This document shows, piece after piece, positions 41,917-49,395 of a DNA stretch of 64,000 bases (positions are counted from its first letter, which is position 1; every line of letters begins with the position of its first letter). The DNA lies in assembly GCA_036937835.1 (NCBI GenBank), contig CM072879.1, positions 14,439,001 to 14,503,000 of the forward strand, in the 5' to 3' direction. Below the pieces are notes generated by a model. The model was not told where the DNA came from. It saw nothing but the letters and a program-made list of their open reading frames with translations, and did no database searches. A program made the position numbers and the translations under genes. The stretch comes from Pampus argenteus (taxonomy: Eukaryota > Chordata > Actinopteri > Scombriformes > Stromateidae).

Positions 41917-43169
41917 TATATATAGTAACTAAGTCAAATATAAATGTTAAAAATAAATGGCCTCTAGCTTCTCAAATGTGAGGATTTGCTAGTTTTTAGG
42001 GATTATGTGCAGGACTATACTTCTTGGCCCAGGTGCAGTGACTTCCTGGAGTCTCTGCTGGTTGCCTGGCAACCTGACGATGATGATAAGGCACAAAATT
42101 TTAAACCATACCTCAACTGAATAATGAAAATGATTAATTTGTTGCAGCCATAATTACTCTTCTTTGTCTTTTACCACAGGCTTCGGAGGGAAGGATACAC
42201 CGTGCAGGTCAGCGTCAACGACTACCTGGACATCTACTGCCCACACTACAACATCAGCCAGCGAGGGACGCTAGAGCGCACCGTTGCGGAGCAGTATATC
42301 CTCTACATGGTCAACTATCGCGGCTACCGTACCTGCGACCCCCAGATGGGCTTCAAACGCTGGGAGTGCAACCGGCCACATGCGCCCCACGCACCCATCA
42401 AGTTTTCGGAGAAATTCCAGCGTTACAGCGCCTTCTCACTGGGCTATGAGTTCAGCGTGGGCCAGGAGTACTATTATATCTGTGAGTCTGGCCAGTAAAC
42501 ATTTATTGCAGTGGATAGGAAAGGCCTATGGACTTTGCACATCCAATATTTTGGTCTGAGATTATAATAAGGAGCTTCTCTTCAGCTGCTGTCACCCACA
42601 TGTATTGATGTGTGGGTGTTAATTCTGGAAGTGGATAGTGTCTTCATTGCTGAATGTTGAATGTTTTTGTGGCCTGAAGAGGGCACAAGGTTGACATGTA
42701 TGTGTGTGTTGTCCCTCTGTTTTAGCCACACCCACCCACCACCATGGCCACAGCTGCCTGAGACTGAGAGTCTACGTCTGCTGCTCCACCGGTGAGACCC
42801 AACTCCTCCATCTTACCTCTATAGGTCTCTCTCTCTCATTCATTTTATTCTCTTTCTGTGTCGGTTCATCACCACTTTCCTATTTCTTTCTATCTCGTTG
42901 TATCTCTCAAAACACGCAAACACAGAGAAACAGAGACAAGAGGCAGAGAGGGAGAGTAAAAACTAAGATCTGACAGTCTTGTCTCAGAGAGAGGCCTTTC
43001 TGCCTCACGCTGTCTTAGCGAAGGCATCCTTTGAGGTGATGGTTTAATGTTATTCTCTGTCTCAGTGCTATTACAGTAATGCTCTATCTCTCCCTGTGAA
43101 AGACAGTCTCGGGAAGCTGTACAAAAGTTGTAAAATGTAAAAGATTCAGCTGTGAGATCCAGCTTTTTC

Positions 43170-43233
<64 letters not shown>

Positions 43234-46200
43234 ACCATCTCCACCCCCGGCTCACTGTCTTTCTCTTGTTCTCTCTTCCCGGCTCTCTGATGCCTGCTGT
43301 TCTGTATAGTGTGTTATTTTTACCCTGGTAGCCTGCTCACTCCCCTGCAGGCCTTTGATCAGGGAGCCCAGGGCTGAAAGCCTCCCCCTCTCCTCTAACC
43401 TTGTCAGCACTAATGCATCCCACACTCAGGCCAGTGTCAGCCTCTGTGTACACATCACCTTAACACCCACCACTCCCCCCCTCATCCCAGTGTCACGGCT
43501 AATCTATTGATGTGTCTACCACGCCTCCATTTGCTTCTGTTTGTGTGCATCTTTGTGTGAGTTTGAGCATGTTTGTGTGTCTGCACATGGTAGTATTTCA
43601 GACGTACATTTTTTTTTTTTTAGTGTGTGTATGTGTGTGAGCACGAATGGCGTGTATGTGTGCATTGGTGCATTTAGTCAGTTTACAATCCACAACCTTT
43701 ACTCAGCAAGGTCATTTTAACAGCTTGCTATCAAAAAACGCAGTAGATTTCTGCTGCCTCCAGATCCTTCTCATTCTCTCTGCATGTCTCACGCTTTAAC
43801 TCCTAAAAAAAAGACTTTCATATGCGAAAGAAATGTAAATATATTCACGGCATATGCTGTATATCTGATGGGAGTTGCAAATTGATTACTGCCCGCTTAT
43901 ACTGTGTGAAAAACTCACCAAAGGCTATTTCATCCTCCTTTTAGTGCTGACATAGACGCACCACATTTTGTTGGAAAAATATCAGAAACTACACGGAGAT
44001 GTATACACTTGCATATCAACAAACCCACGCATCATTCATTCATGGATAATTTGGCAGCGCAGACTGAATGTAATGCTGCGTCTAGACAAACAAACAGCAA
44101 ATGTAATAATGTTTTCTTGTCCACTGGTTACAAATGTTTTTAATCTTCACCATTCAGGGGTTGTTTTGTTTTTTTCATGCTTTCTTAGTGGCCAACTGCT
44201 ATTACTGTGTACAATTTAACTGTGCCTGAAATGCAGATTTTAATCAATGTCGTCATTTAATGGGTTGTTGTCTCTTCTTGTCTCTCTATCATCATTCTCG
44301 TCCGCTCTGCTTCTCATTTTTTCCTCCCGTCTTCTTCTTTCTCTCTTTTTGTCATTGCGTGTGTGTATGTGGTGTGTGTTTCCCAGTCTCCCAGGCAGAT
44401 GATGACTCCAGTCAGACGTCTCCGGATTACACAGTCAGGCCAAATATCAAAATACACAATATTGGTGAGTGACTGTGCTTCTTGTCTCTTAGCTGCTGCA
44501 AACAAATGTCAGCCAATGTCTGATTTGTGTACCAAATCATTGTGGAATAAAAAAAAAACAACCGTTTGTTAGTTTTTTTTTTATTCTATGGTTGGCAAAA
44601 GAAAATTCGCAGGCCGCAGCTGGTTGATGAGTAAAGTGTTTTGTTTATTTTGGTCTTTCTTGAGAGTTGTGCAACAAGGGTAACGCCATGAGAACAGCAT
44701 GAGTCAGCAGTATTCACATATATATATACCTTTACTCTTATGCACATACTGCGCTCTGTATTTACAGTATTTTTTAGGCATCTGTGTAAGAAAGCAAATA
44801 TGTATGTGTTTTTTTTCATATCCGATCCGGGTCACTTGCATATGTGGTCCTAGTTTCATATCCAATCTCTGGCTATACGTGACTACTGTCATAATGGTCA
44901 GATGATGTGGGCTTTGTAACGTCTCACTTCTCTACACATGCACAGATTGCCTGTTGTCATAATTCAGTGTGGGCAGCTCAGAGCCTCCTAAAACGAAACA
45001 CTAAAGGACGGCAATAACGGTGACGAAGGGTCATTGGAGAGACGAGACGTTTCAGGTTTGATCTATGGAGATGCATGAGAGTTTAGCATCCTAACGGTGT
45101 TGAATGGGTTATATGTGTACCATCCATATTTATACATTTAAAATAAATCCTCACATTGTTTTGTTGCCCCATCTGGGCTTTTAGCATTGTTTCCACTTTC
45201 CCCAGTACAGCAATTAACCAAGACTATGGCTAAAACTACCAAAGTACATCCCAAAAATGTTTCTTTTTTCTTTAATATTTAATATGTATATACTTTGTCA
45301 ATACCCCTTTTAACCAAAGACAAACACGTCTACAGAGGTAAAAGCTTCCTTTTTCCTGCACACAATTCACAAGGTCAGTGGAGGTCTTGTAAGCAATGAA
45401 AGGTCCGTGTTTACCTGAGGAAAAAGCATGTCAGCGAGCAAGTCAATTGCTCGGCTGAGTGGTTACATAAACCCTCTATTTTTCTTTCTCCATCCACATC
45501 TCAAACAAAAGCCTCTTGCTGGGAATCATTTAGTATGCTTGTTTCTGGGAGCTGTAGGCAGTCTGTGATGAGGGCTAAGAGAGTGTGACCTGCCTGAGAT
45601 GGAAACTGAGACCAACGGAGACAAAGTGAAAAGAGCTTAAGCCATCAGCAATGAGCACCTTCAGAGAGAGAGAGAGAGAGTGAGAAGGTGGAAAAGAGAG
45701 AGAAAGAGGGGGAGAGAGGGAGGCAAGGGGAGGCTGGCAAAAGGGAGAGGGAGAGATAAAGTGAGATAAAGAAATAAAAGACAGGAAGGAGGCAGTGAAA
45801 GAGAAATGTAGCAGGAGAAATGCCTGACAGAAAGAGGGACAGATAAAGCTGAAAGAGAAACAGGCAGAAAAAGAGATAAAAACCAGAGTGGGGGCAGAGA
45901 AACAGGGTTGCAGAGAGGAAGGGGCAGAGGAAGAAAGAAAAGCTCAGTGGTGGGCGAATTGCTCAGCAGTAAGTCAGGTTTGAGCTTAGGTAGAATTTAA
46001 TATAAATAAAAAAAAACACAGGGAATCATAAAAAATCATAGCCTTTAGCCTTTGTGATGCATTTTGCTAAATACATTATGCACACTCACACACACACACA
46101 CATAAATACATGTACACACTTAAAAACCTGTACCCTCGATGGCCCTGCTGACCGCTGGACACCCACTGTCTGACTCACCCACAGGACCAGACCAGCCCAC

Positions 46201-49200
46201 AGACTGGCTCCGCTTCAACAAATCTCTGCCTCTCTCTCCTCATATGTCTCTTACTTTATTATTAGCTTCGCTTTGACGTCAGATCTTCTTGCACTAACAT
46301 GGTTTTTAAGGACAATTTAATACAATATGGGTATTACTTTTTTCAGAGTTTTGGTATAATAACATTATACTGTTAATTGCAGTTACATGACCTTTTAAAC
46401 AAATGCCAGGTTAGAGAAACTCAAGAAGGAGTATGAATGAATGAATGTATTTGAAACTCTGTTTGAACCCTAATCAATGCTGCAATTTGTGGGAAACAAG
46501 ACGTTGCCACTGTTATACACAATCTGCATATAACTGGTGCTTGTGAATCACTTTTTGAGGAACGGCCCGCTGTCGGCTTGTTTACAACCTGTCCGATCAT
46601 CAGACCGTTTGTGTTTCTTGCCTCATTATACTTTCATGTACGTGTTCTCAGACGTAATTACTGGTGGTGAGTACACTACATGAACAGTAACTATGAAAAA
46701 ACGAGAGCCGAGCTGAAATCACCCTTTAACTGTGAATCCACCTGATTCACACTGTTCAAAAATGTTAATTGCTTGAATCCCTTGAGACACACCTGTGTTC
46801 TTCCTGTAGCTTGTAGTATATCTGAGTTATAAATAGTTGAGATTATTTATGGCAGAGCATCTTATAGCAAATTACCTATTTGCACAAATGTGCTACAATA
46901 CAAGAATTCAGCAAGAATTGTTTTTTTGGATTAATAATAACGCTGTTGGTTGTTGTAGCAAAGCTTAGCATACTGTGTGCTCCTATATTGAGTGTCTGCA
47001 GCAGCGGTGGAGGACTAAAGGCTAGAGCATAAATTACGCAGTGGAGCAGAAAATGCAACAGGAAACAGATCATTATAAGAGGCATCAATAGACACTGGCA
47101 GCCTTGATTAATTTGTTCCAAGTGTCTTGTTACATGCAGATATTCTCAGCAGTTCTCATCTGTTATGAAATATGGTTGTGTTGCACTATGAACCATGTGA
47201 TGTTTCTGGTTCAGCACCTTTTTGTGCTGATGACGCTTTGTAGTACAGTAGCATCTTAACAATGGACATGTAGGCTCCCAGTGTTAAAGCTCACATCGTC
47301 AGTGGTCGGCTTAAAGACATCAGTGCTTTTTTACAATTGCCCAAAGCTGAAGCTGTTTCCAGGACAGTTCTTTCGCTGTCATCGAGGATATTCTCTACTC
47401 CACCAAAGTACCCATTCCCTTAGTGGAGCGTGATGGTCACGAATGCACAGTATGAACCAGTGTTGTATTAATACACTTGTACATCTCCCCCATTGTCCCG
47501 TGGACTACGACGGCTCCATCGTCTCACGTTGTTTACGCCTCACTGTGAGTCTACCGTCGTTGTAGCGTAGTTGGCACAAGGATTTATCAGACCAGACAAC
47601 CTTTTTTCCACTCATCGACAGTCTCAAGCTGATGTTGCTGTAAATGCCTTGGGCGGTTTTCCTGTGGACTGGAGTGCTACCCTGAGCACTCATCTGTTGT
47701 TATACCTCACACAGACGCAATCGCGTGTTTCTGAAATAGATTGCTGTATCCCGCAGTTGTACTGCGATATCAGGTGTTGTACTGTGGACCTTTGATAACT
47801 TGTTATGGCCTGAAGCACAACACGTCCTCCATATTCATCTTTTTGAAGAGGTGCATATTATGCACCTTTATGACAAAAGCTCCTGGAATCCACAAACAAC
47901 TTAGATCACTTGAAATTAATATGTATAAATGCAAAGCAACTGTGCACATGGAATTATTCTGGTTTTCTTCCTGCCTTCACTGACAGTTTTCTGTTTAAGT
48001 TTTTGTGCGATGTGTCAATGTTGTGGCTCATCACCGCACACAAATATCTTGTGTTTACGTAGAACAGCTCTGACGTGGACAAGAGTCACATACGACCAGG
48101 ACAAACCAGAGTGTTCAGATGGTTTACTCTCAGACAGAATTCCACGCATTCATCAGACATCACACCGTGTGTTTGTTGTCTTCATCAGAAATCTCTTATC
48201 ACATCTCTTGTTCTTACTTGTAGTCAGTTACTGCCCTCATAATCTGCAGCAAACTACAGGCCTGGGTTTAACGTCACTGTGAATCAGTATGTTGATGACA
48301 TCTTGCTTCCTTATTTCGATGCATTTCATGGTGGAACTGATTTCAAAAAGCATTTTACATCGAGGGGAGGCTGACAGAAGAAGCAATGGTATTTTAATAA
48401 AGTGGACTAGTAGTTTTGGGGGGCACAATTTGTAAAATAAATATATCATATCTTGTATCAAAACAAGTATATTTTCTCCAGTCAAATCATTTTTTTTAAT
48501 GATACAATGCACCGTCAGTGTGTCACATCTCAAGGCTTTAAACCTCGTCTTTCGCCTACAAGTCTCTTTTATGTCTGATGTGGTGTAATGTGACCGACGT
48601 CAGTAAGAAATTGCAGCTTTCTTCTGCACTTACCTAGATTACTTCATAGAAAAAGACTCACTGCAGCTCACGCCAGGTTGTTCTAAAAGCTGTGATGGAT
48701 GTGTAAGTAAGAGGTCTCTGTTTGGTTCCCTTTGCTTTACTTTGGCATGTCACAACCCTCTCGATATAATGGGTTATGTCGAGACAGAGCATAATGACTC
48801 CGTAATCCATATTACAAAATGTGTTCTCAGAGCTCTTTCTCCATCTTTCCCCTCCAGCTAATGTTCTGTTGTGTCTAATCAATGGCAAGGCCATAGTAAT
48901 TTGGTTTGATTGAAATCCCTCTAGGATAAAAACATCATTAGTGTGAAAATAGGCATACATGAAAAAAAAAAAAAAAAAAAAAAAAAAATCTCAGATCAGA
49001 AACAAGTGCTTTTAATTTTCCGTCCCACTGGGGAAATGACCATATGTAGCAATGCTGATGATAATTGGTGATTAGTTGATAATTGCATCATGTGTCTTTC
49101 TCTGCATATGTTAAAGTACAATTTGCATGCATCACACATTATCTGTAGATTGATGAATTAATAATGTTGTAATGGTTTGTTTCCCTCCGTCTCACACATG

Positions 49201-49395
49201 AACACACACACTATCTCTCTTGTTGTTTCACACTCACGTTCTCTATTTTCTCTATTTTCTCTCTCTCTTCCTCCAGATGAATTTAACCCTGAAGTTCCCA
49301 AACTGGAGAAAAGCGTCAGCGGCAGCAGCCCTTCACGTGACCGCCTTCTTCTCACTGTGGCAATGCTGCTCGTGTCCGCCGTCCTTTTGTCCTAG
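1996..49395 (+). CDS. efna3: Ephrin-A3, complete gene in five coding exons
   Basis: Ephrin-A3 is a GPI-anchored cell-surface ligand for EphA receptor tyrosine kinases, used in contact-dependent axon guidance, synapse and tissue-boundary signalling (known for the family). Joining 1996-2108, 42180-42481, 42726-42791, 44387-44464 and 49277-49395 gives an uninterrupted 225-codon frame plus TAG. Order in the protein: signal peptide about 1-25; ephrin domain about 26-158 with cysteines 58, 90, 101 and 149, the four expected to form the two conserved disulfides; N-glycosylation sequons at N33 and N62; Eph-binding loop FQRYSAFSLGYEF at 117-129; spacer 159-204; hydrophobic GPI tail about 210-225. RREGYTVQV (40-48), the loop sequence and VCC (156-158) favour A3 over A1, A2, A4 and A5. 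Every intron is GT-AG; phases are 2, 1, 1, 1. From memory human EFNA3 is slightly longer (238 aa). The identification is firm; the choice between fish paralogues a and b is not possible here. Confidence 0.95.
2672..2707. repeat. (AC)n-(AT)n microsatellite
   Basis: A compound dinucleotide repeat in intron 1, about 13 AC units followed by AT units. Confidence 0.95.
3148..3182 (-). other. C-run cluster, G4-type motif on the minus strand
   Basis: CCCCC-ACA-CCCC-A-CCCC-A-CCCC-A-CCCC-TG-CCCCC on the + strand gives six G runs on the template strand of intron 1, about 1 kb after exon 1. Confidence 0.7.
3730..3767. repeat. (TG)n-(AG)n compound microsatellite
   Basis: Seven TG units run directly into eleven or more AG units. 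Confidence 0.93.
5381..5422. other. Imperfect inverted repeat (hairpin)
   Basis: The arms TGTAGGTGAGTTC (5381-5393) and GAACTCA-CAT-CCTACA (5407-5422) pair over 13 bp with a 3-nt bulge and a 13-nt loop. No role is known. Confidence 0.6.
8274..8292. repeat. CAG trinucleotide repeat
   Basis: About six CAG units followed by CCGCC. It is intronic and not in a recognisable reading frame. Confidence 0.85.
12133..12166 (-). other. G-quadruplex-type motif on the minus strand
   Basis: Four C runs (9, 4-5, 6 and 5 bases) separated by loops of 1 to 5 bases on the + strand, so the minus strand fits G3+N1-7 repeated four times. Confidence 0.7.
12330..12347 (+). other. G-quadruplex-type motif on the plus strand
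   Basis: GGGAGGGGAGGGGGAGGG has four G runs with single-base A loops, the most stable loop class known for G4 structures. Confidence 0.75.
13456..13500. repeat. (TG)n microsatellite, 45 bp
   Basis: A perfect TG run, one of the longest dinucleotide arrays in the window. Confidence 0.97.
13540..13995. repeat. Degraded SINE-like interspersed repeat
   Basis: The part at 13905-13995 reads CAAGGTGCCCTTGAACAAGG, followed by a degenerate stretch ending in GACCAGTGGTACAGGGCTGG. I recognise this as the body of a common teleost interspersed repeat whose usual form is 'GCCCTTGAGCAAGGCAC'. Upstream, GAGTTTGAGTC near 13582 resembles a decayed tRNA-type B box. The left boundary is uncertain, and the open frame on the minus strand here is a by-product. 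Confidence 0.5.
14406..14433. repeat. (CA)n microsatellite
   Basis: A perfect CA run of 14 units in intron 1. Confidence 0.95.
14714..14734. repeat. (CA)n microsatellite
   Basis: About ten CA units. Confidence 0.93.
19822..19879. repeat. 29-bp perfect tandem duplication
   Basis: The unit at 19822-19850 (starting TGCCTCTCTATTGTTTAATT) is repeated without a mismatch at 19851-19879, which points to a recent duplication. Confidence 0.95.
21110..21370 (+). repeat. Common teleost interspersed repeat, diverged
   Basis: Contains two landmarks of a repeat widespread in percomorph genomes: GATGGAGTGTCATGAAATTT (near 21161) and ATTCATGTTCCCTTCAGGAT (near 21291), followed by GAATCATAATAATTTTGGTTATCCCTGAAC-type sequence. 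Order and spacing match the family as I remember it, with some insertion between the halves. No coding capacity. Confidence 0.6.
22034..22062. repeat. (AC)n microsatellite with CG interruptions
   Basis: AC units interrupted by CGCGCG, then more AC units. Confidence 0.9.
24025..24295 (+). repeat. Teleost non-autonomous repeat rich in GATTAAT motifs, forward copy
   Basis: Begins AACAATTAGTTGATTAATCA and continues through AGGCCAAAAACGCC, TTTTGGACTGTTGGTTGGAC and a terminal GATTAATTGATGATG stretch. This order of motifs is that of a very common percomorph interspersed repeat, usually ending in 'AATAATGAAAAT...GTTGCAGCC'. It has no open frame. The copy is diverged and lacks a clear 3' end. Other fragments of the same family lie at 27255, 30800, 41950 and 55350. 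Confidence 0.65.
26671..26777. repeat. (AGGAG)n pentanucleotide array, about 21 copies
   Basis: A nearly perfect 5-bp repeat of about 107 bp, all purine on the + strand. It reads without stops on both strands, giving spurious frames rich in EERRG on one strand and LLSSP on the other. Confidence 0.97.
26935..26987. repeat. (TG)n microsatellite with T-run interruption
   Basis: Two TG blocks separated by TTTTTG, about 160 bp after the pentanucleotide array. Confidence 0.95.
27255..27440 (-). repeat. Fragment of the GATTAAT-type teleost repeat, reverse copy
   Basis: TTATTTAGTCTATAAAACAT, followed by TCCATCACAGTTCCTCAAGG, matches the reverse-strand middle of the same family seen at 24025. It is strongly diverged and interrupted by A runs. 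Confidence 0.5.
28279..28401. repeat. Imperfect TG-rich tract
   Basis: Several short TG blocks within about 120 bp, separated by unrelated sequence. They produce Cys/Val-rich spurious frames. Confidence 0.85.
30800..31010 (-). repeat. Fragment of the GATTAAT-type teleost repeat, reverse copy
   Basis: Includes TTAGTTAGTCAATAAATTAT, then GATGTCTTGTTTTGTGCGAC and AATAGTCCAATACTCAAAAA, then TATTCAGTTTATGATCATTT, in the order expected for the reverse complement of the family at 24025 (whose forward form has TTTTGGACTGTTGGTTGGAC). Confidence 0.6.
31934..31954. repeat. Poly-T run of 21
   Basis: A homopolymer in intron 1. Confidence 0.95.
34202..34240. repeat. (CT)n microsatellite
   Basis: About 19 CT units, all pyrimidine on the + strand. 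Confidence 0.95.
38060..38490 (+). pseudogene. Non-LTR retrotransposon (LINE) reverse-transcriptase relic
   Basis: The frame from 38151 reads LPTSINGQPVEMVESFKYFS before a TAA at about 38226. The motif INGQ-VE-V-SFKYL is the signature of the C-terminal part of LINE (L2/Rex/Jockey-like) reverse transcriptases. After frameshifts, the stretch from 38327 reads SIIEPILRYCTSCYFIIMLT and then NRNKLLKIQNI, matching the following 'S-IE--L-Y----W' segment of the same proteins. Stops and shifts between the pieces show it is long dead. No 5' or 3' end of the element could be defined, and the exact clade is uncertain. Confidence 0.65.
40454..40479. repeat. (AC)n microsatellite
   Basis: A perfect AC run of about 12 units. 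Confidence 0.93.
41652..41682. repeat. (AC)n microsatellite
   Basis: About 15 AC units, followed by GCATGCATGC. Confidence 0.95.
41864..41924. repeat. (AT)n microsatellite, 61 bp
   Basis: A nearly perfect AT run with one G interruption, 255 bp before exon 2. It is self-complementary and could extrude a cruciform. Confidence 0.96.
41950..42150 (+). repeat. Nested teleost repeats ending about 30 bp before exon 2
   Basis: Three pieces can be read in order. TAGCTTCTCAAATGTGAGGA (41968-41987) and the following TTTGCTAG belong to the GATTAAT-type family of 24025. The 41998-42075 block (TTCTTGGCCCAGGTGCAGTG, then ACTTCCTGGAGTCTCTGCTG and GTTGCCTGGCAACCT) belongs to a second family also present inverted at 55398. 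AATAATGAAAATGATTAATT plus TGTTGCAGCC (to about 42149) is the terminal part of the first family. The arrangement suggests one repeat inserted within another, immediately upstream of the exon 2 pyrimidine tract. Confidence 0.65.
42180..42481 (+). CDS. efna3: Ephrin-A3 coding exon 2: main receptor-binding domain
   Basis: Encodes residues 38 (last base) to 139 (first base). It carries most of the ephrin domain: RREGYTVQVSVNDYLDIYCPHY, the loop with sequon N62-I-S, EQYILYMVN, the invariant FKRWECNRP (96-104), then KFSEKFQRYSAFSLGYEF, which holds the loop that inserts into the EphA ligand pocket, and EYYYI (134-138). The acceptor follows a pyrimidine tract (ttactcttctttgtctttta) and CACAG; the donor is ATCT|GTGAGT. 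Codon use is GC-rich, unlike the AT-rich flanks. The loop after CPHY lacks the Gly/Pro-rich stretch I recall in mammalian EFNA3 and is a few residues shorter. Repeat-derived sequence ends about 30 bp upstream of the acceptor. Confidence 0.97.
42482..42725 (+). other. efna3 intron 2 (244 bp)
   Basis: A short intron bounded by ATCT|GTGAGT and TTTTAG|CC. Apart from the splice signals and a short TGTGTGTG stretch just before the acceptor, nothing notable is seen. Confidence 0.9.
42726..42791 (+). CDS. efna3: Ephrin-A3 coding exon 3: end of ephrin domain
   Basis: A 66-nt exon encoding residues 139-160 and the first base of codon 161. It completes YYYIS and reads STPTHHHGHSCLRLRVYVCC, the last strands of the ephrin domain, with the conserved cysteine C149 in the SCLRLRVYV motif. 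The adjacent pair C157-C158 is shared with the A3 subtype. The acceptor is ctctgttttag|CC and the donor is ACCG|GTGAGA. Intron 2 before it is only 244 bp. A short histidine-rich stretch (H143-H145, H147) lies just before C149. Confidence 0.95.
42792..44386 (+). other. efna3 intron 3 (1595 bp)
   Basis: Bounded by ACCG|GTGAGA and TTTCCCAG|TC. It contains a 60-bp (CT)n array at 43173-43232, a T run near 43611-43621 and imperfect TG stretches. No coding potential was seen. Confidence 0.88.
43173..43232. repeat. (CT)30 microsatellite
   Basis: A 60-bp perfect CT run in intron 3. Confidence 0.97.
44387..44464 (+). CDS. efna3: Ephrin-A3 coding exon 4: spacer cassette, frame-neutral
   Basis: A 78-nt exon encoding residues 161 (last two bases) to 187 (first base), in phase 1 on both sides, so skipping it would keep the frame and remove 26 residues. 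The sequence VSQADDDSSQTSP is acidic and Ser-rich; it is followed by DYTVRPNIKIHNI, which resembles the region linking the ephrin domain to the membrane anchor in ephrin-A3. The acceptor is gtttcccag|TC and the donor is ATTG|GTGAGT. Using the next AG, 8 nt downstream (CTCCCAG), would run into an early TGA, so the first AG is preferred. Family members such as ephrin-A5 are known to skip the equivalent exon; whether this one is skipped is an inference. Confidence 0.9.
45660..45960. repeat. GA-rich polypurine tract
   Basis: About 300 bp dominated by A and G on the + strand, starting with an (AG)n run. It lies in intron 4, so the transcript strand is purine-rich. Confidence 0.8.
47280..47710 (-). 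pseudogene. Tc1/mariner-type transposase relic
   Basis: On the minus strand, a frame from 47693 to 47505 includes GKKVVWSDKSLCQLRYNDGR, then LTVRRKQRETMEPS and a stop. This matches the Tc1 transposase segment 'W--V-WSDES-F-L--NDGR--VRR', which includes the second catalytic aspartate of the DDE/DDD triad (the D of WSDKS). The conserved ES has become KS, and the frame is broken directly after EPS, where Tc1 proteins normally continue to a G-rich VMVWG block. The terminal inverted repeats were not found, so the limits are approximate. It is inactive and lies antisense inside efna3 intron 4. Confidence 0.7.
48962..48988. repeat. Poly-A run of 27
   Basis: A homopolymer about 290 bp before exon 5. 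No retrotransposed body was recognised next to it. Confidence 0.95.
49277..49395 (+). CDS. efna3: Ephrin-A3 coding exon 5: GPI-attachment C terminus
   Basis: Encodes residues 187 (last two bases) to 225 and the TAG at 49393-49395. It reads DEFNPEVPKLEKSVSG, the membrane-proximal motif typical of ephrin-A3 (VPKLEKS-SG), then a small-residue stretch SGSSPS (201-206) suitable for a GPI omega site, a short RDR spacer, and a hydrophobic tail LLLTVAMLLVSAVLL that ends the protein. There is no transmembrane-plus-cytoplasmic region, as expected for the A class rather than the B class. The acceptor is a long CT-rich tract ending CTCCAG|AT. Confidence 0.94.

Larger units (their letters stand above)
38491..41949 (+). 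other. efna3 intron 1, last part before the exon 2-proximal repeat
   Basis: Non-coding. A long pyrimidine-rich tract (about 39380-40100, including a T run at about 40024-40043) is followed within 1 kb by purine-rich sequence (about 40930-41340). (AC)n arrays lie at 40454 and 41652 and a 61-bp (AT)n array at 41864-41924. No gene or RNA recognised. Confidence 0.7.
44465..49276 (+). other. efna3 intron 4 (4812 bp)
   Basis: Bounded by ATTG|GTGAGT and CTCCAG|AT. It contains a GA-rich purine tract at about 45660-45960, an (AC)n at 46083-46102, a Tc1-like transposase relic on the minus strand around 47280-47710, and a 27-A run at 48962-48988. The remaining sequence shows no recognisable gene. Confidence 0.85.

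Noticed and set aside
42284..42559. Second frame overlapping exon 2
   Set aside because: A shadow of the ephrin exon; the true frame carries the conserved domain and splice phases.
44700..44905. Overlapping small frames on both strands in intron 4
   Set aside because: Short, AT-rich and not conserved in any family I recognise; they fall between well-defined exons 4 and 5.
48962..48988. Poly-A run as the tail of a processed pseudogene or SINE
   Set aside because: No gene-like or tRNA-like body was recognised directly upstream, and no target-site duplication was seen by eye.
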